From Rhodopseudomonas_A palustris_F (GTDB lineage: Bacteria; Pseudomonadota; Alphaproteobacteria; Rhizobiales; Xanthobacteraceae): a stretch of 64,000 bases of DNA. The stretch covers positions 5,208,001 to 5,272,000 of the forward strand of contig NC_007925.1 in NCBI RefSeq assembly GCF_000013745.1, written 5' to 3'. A model generated the notes under the pieces. It was given only the letters and a program-made list of their open reading frames with translations. It searched no databases and was not told the DNA's origin. Shown here piece after piece: positions 17,700-26,989 of this stretch. The translations under genes and the position numbers were made by a program. Each line of letters begins with the position of its first letter. Position 1 is the stretch's first letter.

Positions 17700-19775
17700 T
17701 CAGCGACCAAACTCGGCGTCGCGCGCATCGGCAGCGTCGTGCATCTCCAGCGCGAAGCCGCCGCCGTTGGCAACCTTGAGTGCGCGGGCCGATCGGACCG
17801 CAGGCTTCTTCGCACGATGCACGCTAGCCATTGCCGAACCCTTACCGCGCAGTTGCGCCACCGCCTTGTCCAAGGCAATCGGTTGCGCGCCGTCTTTCGG
17901 ACGATCGATCTTGAAGTAGGCGATGGTCGATTGCAGCTGTTCGGCCTGCGAGGCGAGTTCCTCGGAAGTGGACGACACCTGCTCGGAGGCCGCGGCGTTC
18001 TGCTGGCCGACCTTGTCGAGCTGCTGGATCGCCTGGTTGATTTGCGAGGAGCCGACGTCCTGCTCGCGGCAGGCGGCGGTGATCTCCTCGACCAATTGCG
18101 CGGTTTTCTTGATGTCCGGCACCAGCCGCGACAGCATCGAGCCGGCTTCCTGGGCCGCCTTGACGGTCTCGGTCGACAGCGCGCCGATCTCTGCGGCGGC
18201 GGTCTGGCTGCGCTCCGCCAGTTTGCGCACTTCGGAGGCGACCACCGCGAAGCCCTTGCCGTGTTCGCCGGCGCGCGCGGCTTCCACCGCGGCGTTGAGC
18301 GCCAGCAGATCGGTCTGGCGGGCGATTTCCTGCACGATGGTGATCTTGCCGGCAATCGTCTGCATCGCCTCGACCGCACGGCCGACCGCGACACCGCTGG
18401 CCTCGGCATCCTTGGCCGACTGATGCGCGATCTTCTCGGTCTGGCCGGCGTTCTCGGCGTTCTGCTTGACGTTGGCGGCCATCTCTTCCATCGAAGAGGA
18501 GGCTTCCTCCGCGGCGGAGGCCTGCTCGGTGGCGCCCTGCGACAGTTGCTCGGCGCTGGCCGACAATTCCTGGCTGCCGGCGGAGACATTCTGCGCCGCG
18601 GTGACCGCGTCGGCCACCACACTGCGCAGCCGCTCCACCGTGCCGTTCAGCGAGATGATGAGATCCCCGACCTCGTCGTTGCTGGTGGCCGCCGTGGTTT
18701 GGGTCAGATCGCCGCCAGCAACCGCGTCCGCGAGCTTGACCGCGCGGCCGAGGCTGCGGCTGATATTGATGGCGATCCAAGTCGCCGAGCCGATCGCGAT
18801 CAGCAACGATGCGGCGATGATACTGATCAGCAGCAGCTTGGCGAACGCCGCCTCCGCTGTTGCGGCAGTGCCGAGGTCGACCATCCGCTGGTTCGCGAGT
18901 TTGACGAAGTCTTCGAACGCTTCGAGGGTTTCGTTGAACGCCTTGCGACCTTCGCCGTTGCTGATCGCCAGCGCCTTGATGTTGCCTCCCTCGCGGGCGA
19001 TGCTGATGATCTTATCGGCGTTGTTAGCATATCTTTGATGGAGCTGGCTGATCGTGGTCGCCGGAACAGCGACGCTATTCAGTTGGGCAACGGCCTGAGC
19101 CACGGTGGACTTGAGGCTCGTGACTTGCGCCGCGGCGGCCTTATACGAAATCTCCAATTCGTCCGTCGACGACGCGGTGAACGTCGACAGCACCTGGCGA
19201 CCGAGCCGGGCCGCCTCGAATCGGGTCGTCTGCAGCGCCACCATGGCGCGCAAATACTCCGGCTGATTCGGCGCCTTGTTGAGATCCTGGGCCACAGCAT
19301 CCAGCGAAGCATTGAATTCGAGCAGCGCCGGCAAACCTTCCGCGCGCCAGAGCTCGGCGGCACGGTTGCTGGAATTGAGCAGACCGACCTTGCCGGCCTG
19401 CTGCTGCAGCTCGTTCAAATGCTTGAGCTTGACCGCTGCCTGATCGAGCACCCGCTTACCGGCCTCGGTCGCGATGGCGTGGATCTCGTCACGCAACTTG
19501 AGCACCGCGTTCTGACGCTCGATCAACAGCCGATAATTTTCGGCGGTTTCTTTTTCCGACACCGAAAGGATCATCCGCGCCTCGGAGCGCTGCTGGCCTT
19601 GGATGTCATTCATCAAATCGGCAGCCATCTTCATGCGACCGCCCTGGTGGACAAGATCGTCCTGCGATGCAGCCAACGTCGTCAGCTTGTTGTAGGCAAT
19701 CCCGCCGGTGAGCAGGGACAGCAGCGTCACCGCACCGAAGGTGCAGGCCAATTTCGCCTTGACGGAAAATCGCAT
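17700..19775 (-). CDS. Methyl-accepting chemotaxis protein 1 of the tandem array
   Basis: Receptor of 691 residues. TM1 is in the first 30 residues (VKAKLACTFGAVTLLSLLTG). A long helical periplasmic ligand domain spans about 35-315, the size of a bimodular helical (HBM-like) sensor. TM2 (LLLISIIAASLLIAIGSATW), one HAMP (about 340-395) and an MCP output domain follow, with tip EIARQTDLLALNAAVEAARA. The tail ends ALEMHDAADARDAEFGR. Its cytoplasmic part is almost identical to that of the three paralogues upstream, while the ligand domain differs. A hairpin terminator precedes it and 227 bp lie upstream of its ATG, so it may have its own promoter. Ligand unknown. Confidence 0.95.
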   Translation of the reverse strand: MRFSVKAKLACTFGAVTLLSLLTGGIAYNKLTTLAASQDDLVHQGGRMKMAADLMNDIQGQQRSEARMILSVSEKETAENYRLLIERQNAVLKLRDEIHAIATEAGKRVLDQAAVKLKHLNELQQQAGKVGLLNSSNRAAELWRAEGLPALLEFNASLDAVAQDLNKAPNQPEYLRAMVALQTTRFEAARLGRQVLSTFTASSTDELEISYKAAAAQVTSLKSTVAQAVAQLNSVAVPATTISQLHQRYANNADKIISIAREGGNIKALAISNGEGRKAFNETLEAFEDFVKLANQRMVDLGTAATAEAAFAKLLLISIIAASLLIAIGSATWIAINISRSLGRAVKLADAVAGGDLTQTTAATSNDEVGDLIISLNGTVERLRSVVADAVTAAQNVSAGSQELSASAEQLSQGATEQASAAEEASSSMEEMAANVKQNAENAGQTEKIAHQSAKDAEASGVAVGRAVEAMQTIAGKITIVQEIARQTDLLALNAAVEAARAGEHGKGFAVVASEVRKLAERSQTAAAEIGALSTETVKAAQEAGSMLSRLVPDIKKTAQLVEEITAACREQDVGSSQINQAIQQLDKVGQQNAAASEQVSSTSEELASQAEQLQSTIAYFKIDRPKDGAQPIALDKAVAQLRGKGSAMASVHRAKKPAVRSARALKVANGGGFALEMHDAADARDAEFGR

Positions 19776-20002
19776 TGGGACCCCATGAGCTCAATTTGGA
19801 TCGGATATCGTGCGTTCCTAGCCGGAACCGTGGCGGAGTCGTCAGCCTCACTACCCGGATCCGAATTGATCGATCCGCAAATGAAACGCCTCGCCTGGTT
19901 CTTAAACTTGGAGTGATCCCTTCTACGTCCGGTTAATTCCGCACTACGGAGAAGTACGAGAGCGTCGGGGATTTTCGCAACGAGCCTGTAAGGGGCGAAA
20001 AC

Positions 20003-20026
20003 GGCCTCGCCGGCGACGGCGAGGCC
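20003..20026 (-). terminator. Likely intrinsic terminator after MCP 2
   Basis: GGCCTCGCC and GGCGAGGCC form a perfect 9-bp stem with a 6-nt loop, 10 bp after the stop of the 20036-22117 receptor gene. On the minus strand the stem is followed by GTTTTCG, a short T run. It implies at least partial transcription stop within the MCP array. Confidence 0.6.
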
Positions 20027-20035
20027 GCTCCCGAG

Positions 20036-22117
20036 TTAGCGCTGAAACTCGGCGTCGCGTTCGTCCGCGGCGTCATGCATCTCCAACGCAAAGCCGCCGC
20101 CCGCAACCTTGAGCGCGCGGGCCGGCCGGGCGGCCGGCTTGTGCGCCGCCCGGTCCGGCGCCGCCATGGCGGCCGCTTTGCTGCGCAAGTGCGCCACCGC
20201 CTTGTCGATCGCAATCGGCGCATCGGCTTGGCCGTCTTTCGGCCGGTTGATCTTGAAGTAGGCGATGGTCGATTGCAGCTGTTCGGCTTGCGACGCGAGC
20301 TCCTCGGAAGTCGACGAGACCTGTTCAGAAGCCGCGGCATTCTGCTGGCCGACCTTGTCGAGCTGCTGGATCGCCTGGTTGATCTGCGACGAGCCGACGT
20401 CCTGTTCGCGGCAGGCGGCGGTGATCTCACCGACCAGTTCCGCAGTCTTCTTGATGTCCGGCACCAGTTTCAGCAACATCGAGCCGGCTTGCTGCGCTGC
20501 CTTGACGGTCTCGGTCGACAATTCGCCGATCTCGGCCGCGGCAGTCTGGCTGCGCTCGGCGAGCTTGCGCACCTCCGACGCCACCACGGCAAAGCCCTTG
20601 CCGTGTTCGCCGGCACGCGCGGCTTCCACCGCGGCGTTGAGCGCCAGCAGATCGGTCTGCCGGGCGATCTCCTGCACGATGGTGATCTTGCCGGCGATGG
20701 TCTGCATCGCCTCCACCGCGCGACCGACCGCCACGCCGCTGGCCTCGGCGTCCTTGGCCGATTGGTGCGCGATCTTCTCGGTCTGGCCGGCGTTCTCGGC
20801 GTTCTGCTTCACATTGGCGGCCATTTCTTCCATCGAGGACGACGCTTCCTCCGCAGCGGAGGCCTGCTCGGTGGCGCCCTGCGACAGTTGCTCGGCGCTG
20901 GCCGACAGTTCCTGGCTGCCCGCCGAGACGTTCTGCGAGGCGGAGACCGCGTCGGCGACCACGCCGCGAAGCCGCTCCACGGTGCCGTTGAGCGAGACGA
21001 TCAGGTCACCGACCTCGTCGTTGCTGCTGACCGTGGTGGTCTGGGTCAGGTCGCCCGACGCAACCGCATCGGCGAGCTTGACGGCGCGGCCGAGGCTGCG
21101 ACTGATGTTGATAGCGATCCAAGTCGCCGAGCCGATCGCGATCAGCAGCGAAGCGGCGATGATGGCGGCCAGCAGGGTCTTTGCGGAGGCGGCTTCTTCG
21201 GCGCCCGCAGCCGCCAAGTCGTTCATCCGCTTCTTGATCAGCGTGATGTACTCCTCGAAGGCATCGAGACTGATGTTAAACGCCTTGAGCCCTTCGCCGT
21301 TGGTGATCGCCAGCGCCTTGATATTGCCGGCCTCCCGGGCGGTGGAGAGAATCTTGTCGACGATGCCGGCAAACCGCTCGTAGTCGCGGTTGATGTTATT
21401 CACCGCCACGCCGAGCACGCCGAGCTGGTTGGTCGCCTGCGCGATGCTGGTTTTCAGATCGGTCGCCTGTGCGACAGCTCCCTTATATTCGGTCTCGAGC
21501 TGCTCCACCGAGGCGGCCGAGAACGTCGTCACCACCAGCCGTGCGAGACGCGCGGCTTCGAGGCGCGCACTCTGCAGGGCCAATAGCGCACGGACGTTTT
21601 CGATCCGATCCGGCGCTTTGTTGAGGTCGGTGAAGACTGCATCGACGCTGGCGTTGAACTCGCGCGCGGCGGTCAGTCCGTCCGATTCCCAGAGCTGCGT
21701 CGCGCGGTTATTGGAATTGAGCAGGGCGAATTTGCCGGACTGCTTCTGCAAGTCGTTCATGTGCTTGAGCTTGTCAGTGGCCAAGCCGAGCTGGCGCTTG
21801 CCTTCCTCGCTGGCGATCGCGGCCAGTTCGTCCTTGATCTTCAACGCCTTGTCCTGGCGTTCGAGCATCGCTCGAAAGTTGTCCGCCGCGTCCTTTTCGG
21901 AGCCGGCGTTGATCAGCCGGGTTTCGGCGCGTTGCGCCTGCTGGATTTCGCCCATCACGTCCGCGGTCTTCTCCATCCGCAGCCCCTGCTGGACCAGCCC
22001 TTGCTGCGCGCTCTCCAGCGAGGCCAATTTCAGATAAGCCACCCCTCCGGTGATAAGCGACAGGATAGTGACGGCGCCGAACGTAGTGGCAAGCTTTGCC
22101 TTGACTGAAAATCTCAT
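20036..22117 (-). CDS. Methyl-accepting chemotaxis protein 2 of the tandem array
   Basis: Receptor of 693 residues with the same plan as its downstream neighbour: TM1 (KLATTFGAVTILSLITGG), a helical periplasmic domain of about 280 residues, TM2 (AAIIAASLLIAIGSATWIAI), a single HAMP (LADAVASGDLTQTTTVSSND) and a nearly identical MCP signalling domain. The tail ends ALEMHDAADERDAEFQR. The periplasmic region is recognisably related to MCP 1 but clearly diverged, so a related yet different ligand is likely. It is followed by a 9-bp-stem terminator. The gap to the upstream receptor gene is 90 bp. Confidence 0.95.
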   Translation of the reverse strand: MRFSVKAKLATTFGAVTILSLITGGVAYLKLASLESAQQGLVQQGLRMEKTADVMGEIQQAQRAETRLINAGSEKDAADNFRAMLERQDKALKIKDELAAIASEEGKRQLGLATDKLKHMNDLQKQSGKFALLNSNNRATQLWESDGLTAAREFNASVDAVFTDLNKAPDRIENVRALLALQSARLEAARLARLVVTTFSAASVEQLETEYKGAVAQATDLKTSIAQATNQLGVLGVAVNNINRDYERFAGIVDKILSTAREAGNIKALAITNGEGLKAFNISLDAFEEYITLIKKRMNDLAAAGAEEAASAKTLLAAIIAASLLIAIGSATWIAINISRSLGRAVKLADAVASGDLTQTTTVSSNDEVGDLIVSLNGTVERLRGVVADAVSASQNVSAGSQELSASAEQLSQGATEQASAAEEASSSMEEMAANVKQNAENAGQTEKIAHQSAKDAEASGVAVGRAVEAMQTIAGKITIVQEIARQTDLLALNAAVEAARAGEHGKGFAVVASEVRKLAERSQTAAAEIGELSTETVKAAQQAGSMLLKLVPDIKKTAELVGEITAACREQDVGSSQINQAIQQLDKVGQQNAAASEQVSSTSEELASQAEQLQSTIAYFKINRPKDGQADAPIAIDKAVAHLRSKAAAMAAPDRAAHKPAARPARALKVAGGGFALEMHDAADERDAEFQR

Positions 22118-22207
22118 GGGTAGCCTCTTGATCCCATTTGCGGGATGGTGGTGGCGGCGACGGCTGGACGAAGTGTCGCCTCGCCCATGACGGCGCCGCC
22201 TGTGTTG

Positions 22208-24130
22208 TTAGCGATGAAACTCGGCGTCGCGATCGTCCGCCGCGTCGTGCATCTCCAGCGCGAAGCCGCCGGCACCAGCAACCTTCACCGCACGCGTCGG
22301 CCGGGTCGCGACGCTCTTGGCAGCGCGGGGCGGCGACACCATCGCCGCGGCCTTGCCGCGCAGCTGCGCCACCGCCTTGTCGAGTGTGGCCGGCTGTGCG
22401 GCGTCCTTCGGACGATCGATCTTGAAGTAGGCGATGGTCGACTGCAGTTGCTCGGCCTGCGAGGCGAGTTCCTCGGAGGTCGACGACACCTGCTCGGACG
22501 CCGCGGCATTCTGCTGGCCGACCTTGTCGAGCTGCTGGATCGCCTGATTGATCTGCGACGAGCCGAGGTCCTGCTCGCGGCAGGCGGCGGTGATCTCCTC
22601 GACCAGTTGCGCGGTTCTCTTGATGTCGGGCACCAGCTTCGACAACATCGAGCCGGCTTCCTGCGCCGCCTTGACGGTCTCGGTCGATAGCGCGCCGATC
22701 TCGGCCGCGGCGGTCTGGCTGCGCTCGGCGAGCTTGCGCACTTCGGAGGCGACCACGGCAAACCCCTTGCCGTGTTCGCCGGCGCGCGCGGCTTCCACCG
22801 CGGCGTTCAGCGCCAACAGATCGGTTTGGCGAGCGATCTCCTGCACGATGGTGATCTTGCCGGCGATCGTCTGCATCGCCTCCACCGCACGGCCGACCGC
22901 GACGCCGCTGGCCTCGGCGTCCTTGGCCGATTGGTGCGCGATCTTCTCGGTCTGCCCGGCGTTCTCGGCGTTCTGCTTGACGTTGGCCGCCATCTCTTCC
23001 ATCGAGGACGAGGCTTCTTCCGCGGCGGAGGCCTGCTCGGTAGCGCCCTGCGACAGCTGCTCGGCGCTGGCGGACAATTCCTGGCTGCCGGCGGAGACGT
23101 TCTGCGCCGCGGTGACCGAGTCGGTCACGACGCCGCGCAGCTTCTCGACCATGCGCTCCAGCGCCAGGCCGAGCGTATCCTTGTCCGACAGCGGCTTGGC
23201 ATCGACGGTGAGGTCGCCATTGGCGATGGTATCGGCGACTATTGCCGTGGCCTTCAGATTCGCCGCCATCCTCTTCATGGCGAGACCGAGCCTATCCTTG
23301 TCCGACAACGGCTTGATATCGGTGGAGAGATCGCCATTGGCGATCGTATCGGTGATCATGGCGGTGGCGTTGAGGTTGACCGTCATGGCGTTCAGCGATT
23401 TCACCAGGTCGCCGATTTCGTCGTTGCTGGACACTTCGATCTTCTTGCTGAGATCGCCGATCGCGACGGCGTCGGCGAGATCGACCGCGCGGCCGAGCCC
23501 GCGGCTGATATTGAAGGCGATCCAGATCGCGGATCCCAGCGCAATCACCAAGGACGCGATGACCAGCACCAGCAGCAGCAACTGCGCGCGGGCGCCGTCT
23601 TCCCGCGCCTGTTCGGCCCGGTCGGACATCAATTTCTTGATGTAGACCTGGTATTCCTTTGCGGCGCTCGTAACCCCGGCGACGGCCTTGCGAACTTCCG
23701 TCGTCGAAAACTCAATGGCCTTTGCCCGATCGACCTTTGCGAGTTTGATCGACTGCTCCTGCGCCGTGTTCATGGCGGCGTAGGCGGTGGAGAAGCGCTC
23801 GAGCAGTCGCTTCCCCGTTTCGGTCGCGGCGGCGTAAACTTCGTCCTTGGCCTTTAACACGCCAGCCCGCAATTCCATGACATCGGCAGCGTACTGATCG
23901 GCCTGGGTTTCGGAGCCAGCCAGCAAGACGTTCTTCTCAGCCCGAATCTGCAGCAGGATGCCCTGTTGGATCTCGTTGGCCTTCGTCCCACGATCCGCGG
24001 CCGACACGATGTTTTCAGCCGTCGCGACCATTTCGCTGAGCTTCATGTAGGCCACGCCGCCCGCGATCAATGAGAGCAAGATCACGATGCCGAACGTCGC
24101 GGCAAGTTTGGCTTTCACAGTGAAACGCAT
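22208..24130 (-). CDS. Methyl-accepting chemotaxis protein 3 with three HAMP units
   Basis: Receptor of 640 residues with a shorter periplasmic domain (about 35-185, four-helix-bundle size). After TM2 come three consecutive HAMP-like units, marked by LADAVAIGDLSKKIEVSSND, ITDTIANGDLSTDIKPLSDK and VADTIANGDLTVDAKPLSDK. The last two are near copies of each other. The MCP output domain is almost identical to the other three. The tail ends ALEMHDAADDRDAEFHR. Poly-HAMP linkers alter signal transmission in known receptors; here they look like a recent internal duplication. Ligand unknown. Confidence 0.94.
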   Translation of the reverse strand: MRFTVKAKLAATFGIVILLSLIAGGVAYMKLSEMVATAENIVSAADRGTKANEIQQGILLQIRAEKNVLLAGSETQADQYAADVMELRAGVLKAKDEVYAAATETGKRLLERFSTAYAAMNTAQEQSIKLAKVDRAKAIEFSTTEVRKAVAGVTSAAKEYQVYIKKLMSDRAEQAREDGARAQLLLLVLVIASLVIALGSAIWIAFNISRGLGRAVDLADAVAIGDLSKKIEVSSNDEIGDLVKSLNAMTVNLNATAMITDTIANGDLSTDIKPLSDKDRLGLAMKRMAANLKATAIVADTIANGDLTVDAKPLSDKDTLGLALERMVEKLRGVVTDSVTAAQNVSAGSQELSASAEQLSQGATEQASAAEEASSSMEEMAANVKQNAENAGQTEKIAHQSAKDAEASGVAVGRAVEAMQTIAGKITIVQEIARQTDLLALNAAVEAARAGEHGKGFAVVASEVRKLAERSQTAAAEIGALSTETVKAAQEAGSMLSKLVPDIKRTAQLVEEITAACREQDLGSSQINQAIQQLDKVGQQNAAASEQVSSTSEELASQAEQLQSTIAYFKIDRPKDAAQPATLDKAVAQLRGKAAAMVSPPRAAKSVATRPTRAVKVAGAGGFALEMHDAADDRDAEFHR

Positions 24131-24246
24131 TTCTTGGTCCTCTTATTCCGAAACCGGATCGAGTTAGTTGTTTGCTGAATCTTGGAGTTGTGACGAACCC
24201 TGCTGCATTGATGGAGCCGATCCGGCTACGCGTCGCGTTGCGAACC

Positions 24247-24268
24247 GGCCTTGCCGCGGGGCAAGGCC
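24247..24268 (-). terminator. Hairpin directly after MCP 4, terminator or attenuator
   Basis: GGCCTTGCC and GGCAAGGCC form a perfect 9-bp stem with a GCGG loop, directly adjoining the stop codon of the 24269-26473 gene. No T run follows on the minus strand (GGTTCGC), so it may stabilise the mRNA end or attenuate transcription rather than stop it fully. Confidence 0.4.
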
Positions 24269-26473
24269 TCAGGCATTTCGGCGATGAAACTCGTCGTCGC
24301 GATCATCGGCCGCGTCGCTCATCTCGAGGGCAAAGCCGCCGCCGCCGGCGGCCTTCAGCGCGCGCGCCGGGCGCGTAGCTGCGCTCTTGGCTCCGCGGGA
24401 CGACGACGCCATCGCCGCGGACTTGTTGCGCAGCTGGGCCACCGCCTTATCGAGCGCCGCGGGCTGTTCGCCGTCCTTCGGACGGTTGATCTTGAAGTAG
24501 GCGATGGTCGATTGCAGCTGTTCGGCCTGTGAGGCGAGTTCTTCGGAGGTCGAGGACACCTGTTCGGAGGCCGCGGCGTTCTGCTGGCCGACCTTGTCGA
24601 GCTGCTGGATCGCCTGGTTGATCTGCGACGATCCGACGTCCTGCTCGCGGCAGGCGGCGGTGATCTCTTCGACCAATTGCGCGGTCTTCTTGATGTCCGG
24701 CACCAGCCGCGACAGCATCGAGCCGGCTTCCTGCGCCGCCTTGACGGTCTCGCTCGACAGCGCGCCGATTTCGGCGGCCGCGGTCTGGCTGCGTTCGGCG
24801 AGCTTGCGCACTTCCGAAGCCACCACCGCGAAGCCCTTGCCGTGTTCGCCGGCGCGCGCAGCTTCCACCGCGGCGTTCAGCGCCAACAGATCGGTCTGCC
24901 GGGCGATCTCCTGCACGATGGTGATCTTGCCGGCGATGGTCTGCATCGCTTCGACGGCGCGGCCGACCGCGGCCCCACTGGCCTCGGCGTCCTTGGCCGA
25001 CTGATGCGCGATCTTCTCGGTCTGACCGGCGTTCTCGGCGTTCTGCTTCACATTCGCCGCCATCTCTTCCATCGAGGACGACGCTTCTTCGGCGGCCGAG
25101 GCCTGCTCGGTGGCGCCCTGCGACAGCTGCTCGGCGCTGGCCGACAATTCCTGGCTGCCGGCGGAGACGTTCTGTGCCGCGGTGACCGCGTCGGTGACCA
25201 CGTTCCGCAGCTTCTCGACCATGCGTTCCAGCGCGATGCCAAGCGTGTCCTTTGCGGACTGCGGCTTGGCGTTGACGGTGAGATCGCCGGATGCGATCGA
25301 ATCCGCGATGTTCGCGGTGGCGTTGAGGTTCACCGTCATGCTGTTGAGCGATTTCACCAGATCGCCGATCTCGTCGTTGCTGGAAACCTCGATCCGCTGG
25401 CTGAGATCGCCGATCGCGACCGCGTCGGCGAGACCGACCGCGCGGCTGAGGCCACGGCTGATGTTGACAGCGATCCACGTCGCCGAGGCGATTGCGGCCA
25501 GCAGCGAGGCGATGATGATGCCGATCAGCAGCGTCTTGGCGACGCTCGCTTCTTCCGAGCCGGAGGCGGCAAGCTCGCCCATCTGGTCGTCGGTGAGCTT
25601 GATGTACGCTTCGAGTGCCGTCTGGGCTTCATTGAACGCCTTGCGGCCCTCATTATTGGTGATCGCGACCGCCTTGATCTTGCCGCCCTCATGCGCGGTA
25701 TCGATGACTTTCTCGGCGGAGCGCACAAAGCGATCGGCCTGCGCATTGAGCGCGCTGGAAGCGACTCCGAGCGCCGCAAGTTGGGTCGAGGTCTGAGTCA
25801 CGCCGGCCTTGAAGGCGACTTTCACCGGCTGCGTGGCTTTGTATTCGGCATCGAGTTCGTCGATCGTACTGGCACCGAAGGTGGTGGTCGCGAAGCGCGC
25901 AAGCCGAGCGGCTTCATATTTCGAGGTCTGCAACGAGGTGATCGCGCGCTGCCCCTCCAGCGTCGGTTGCGCCTTGCCGATTTCGGCGACGGCATTGTCG
26001 ACCGCCGTGTTGAATTCGCGAAGCGTCGGCAGTCCTTCGGAGGCCCACAACTCCGCGGAACGAGTGTCCGACCGCAGTTGCGAAAGTTTGCCGACCTGTT
26101 CCTGCAACTCGTTCAGCCGCTGCAACTTCACCGCGGCCTGATCGATCAGCCGTTTTCCGGCTTCGGACGCAGCGCCGTAAATGCCGTCCTTGAGCTTCAG
26201 GCTAGCGTCGCGCCGCTCCATCATCAGCTTTTGCTGTTCGGCGGAATCCTTGTCCGAAAGCGAGAGGATCATCCGAGTTTCGGCGCGAAGCTGGCCCTGA
26301 ATGCTGTTCATCAGGTTCGCGGTCTTCTTCATGCGTTCCGCCTGCGCCACCAGCCGCAGCTGCGAGGTATCCAGCAAGGTAAGCTTGCTGTAGGCGATGA
26401 AGCCCGTAACCATCGACAGCGCAATGACGACACCGAACGCACTTGCCAGCTTGGCCTTCACAGTGAAGCGCAT
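24269..26473 (-). CDS. Methyl-accepting chemotaxis protein 4 with two HAMP units
   Basis: Receptor of 734 residues, the longest of the four. TM1, a helical periplasmic domain of about 280 residues and TM2 are followed by two HAMP-like units (LADAVAIGDLSQRIEVSSND and IADSIASGDLTVNAKPQSAK). The common MCP output domain then carries tip EIARQTDLLALNAAVEAARA. The C-terminal tail (ALEMSDAADDRDDEFHRRNA) is slightly longer than in the paralogues. It is the receptor nearest cheA/cheW and starts 39 bp after cheW. Small differences from MCP 1 in the output domain (AAVGR for VAVGR, SSETV for STETV) show how little these regions have diverged. Confidence 0.95.
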   Translation of the reverse strand: MRFTVKAKLASAFGVVIALSMVTGFIAYSKLTLLDTSQLRLVAQAERMKKTANLMNSIQGQLRAETRMILSLSDKDSAEQQKLMMERRDASLKLKDGIYGAASEAGKRLIDQAAVKLQRLNELQEQVGKLSQLRSDTRSAELWASEGLPTLREFNTAVDNAVAEIGKAQPTLEGQRAITSLQTSKYEAARLARFATTTFGASTIDELDAEYKATQPVKVAFKAGVTQTSTQLAALGVASSALNAQADRFVRSAEKVIDTAHEGGKIKAVAITNNEGRKAFNEAQTALEAYIKLTDDQMGELAASGSEEASVAKTLLIGIIIASLLAAIASATWIAVNISRGLSRAVGLADAVAIGDLSQRIEVSSNDEIGDLVKSLNSMTVNLNATANIADSIASGDLTVNAKPQSAKDTLGIALERMVEKLRNVVTDAVTAAQNVSAGSQELSASAEQLSQGATEQASAAEEASSSMEEMAANVKQNAENAGQTEKIAHQSAKDAEASGAAVGRAVEAMQTIAGKITIVQEIARQTDLLALNAAVEAARAGEHGKGFAVVASEVRKLAERSQTAAAEIGALSSETVKAAQEAGSMLSRLVPDIKKTAQLVEEITAACREQDVGSSQINQAIQQLDKVGQQNAAASEQVSSTSEELASQAEQLQSTIAYFKINRPKDGEQPAALDKAVAQLRNKSAAMASSSRGAKSAATRPARALKAAGGGGFALEMSDAADDRDDEFHRRNA

Positions 26474-26512
26474 CTCTTAGTTCCTCATTTTCTCGCAATT
26501 TCGCAATTGGCG

Positions 26513-26989
26513 TCAGCTTAAGATACGTTCCATGTTCGGAACGATCACGAATTCGTCGCGCCATTTGGTGATGAAGCTGATGAATTCCGGATTCCAGCGC
26601 ATCCCGACCCGCGGGGTCGGCTGCGCGTCGGCGCGCGAGATCTGCGTCACCTCGTGGACCTTGTCGGCGACCACACCGACCAGCACCGGGTCGCGATCGA
26701 TTTCGATCTCGAGCACCACGATCCGGGTGTCGGCGGTGTCGGCGGTCTTCGCCATGCCGAACCGCGAGCGCAGATCGGCCAGCGGAATGACGTTGCCGCG
26801 CACGTTGACGACGCAGGGTAGATAGGGCCGCGCCCCGGCGACCCGCGTGGCCGGCACCGGATCGATGATCTCACGCACCAGCTTGGTGTTGAGCGCGAAT
26901 ACTTCGTCGCCGATCCCAAGCATCACCGCCTGCATCAGATCGTCTTCGACCTCGGCCTCCGGCCGCTTCTCCAGAACCTGATCCATCAC
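26513..26989 (-). CDS. cheW: CheW coupling protein (first copy)
   Basis: Protein of 158 residues with a CheW SH3-like fold: VMLGIGDEVFALNTKLVREI, LPCVVNVRGNVIPLADLRSR, GVVADKVHEVTQISRADAQP. It begins 4 bp inside the end of cheA, so the two are translationally coupled and this is probably the main CheA partner. It differs in sequence from the second CheW at 17153-17632. Confidence 0.94.
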   Translation of the reverse strand: MMDQVLEKRPEAEVEDDLMQAVMLGIGDEVFALNTKLVREIIDPVPATRVAGARPYLPCVVNVRGNVIPLADLRSRFGMAKTADTADTRIVVLEIEIDRDPVLVGVVADKVHEVTQISRADAQPTPRVGMRWNPEFISFITKWRDEFVIVPNMERILS

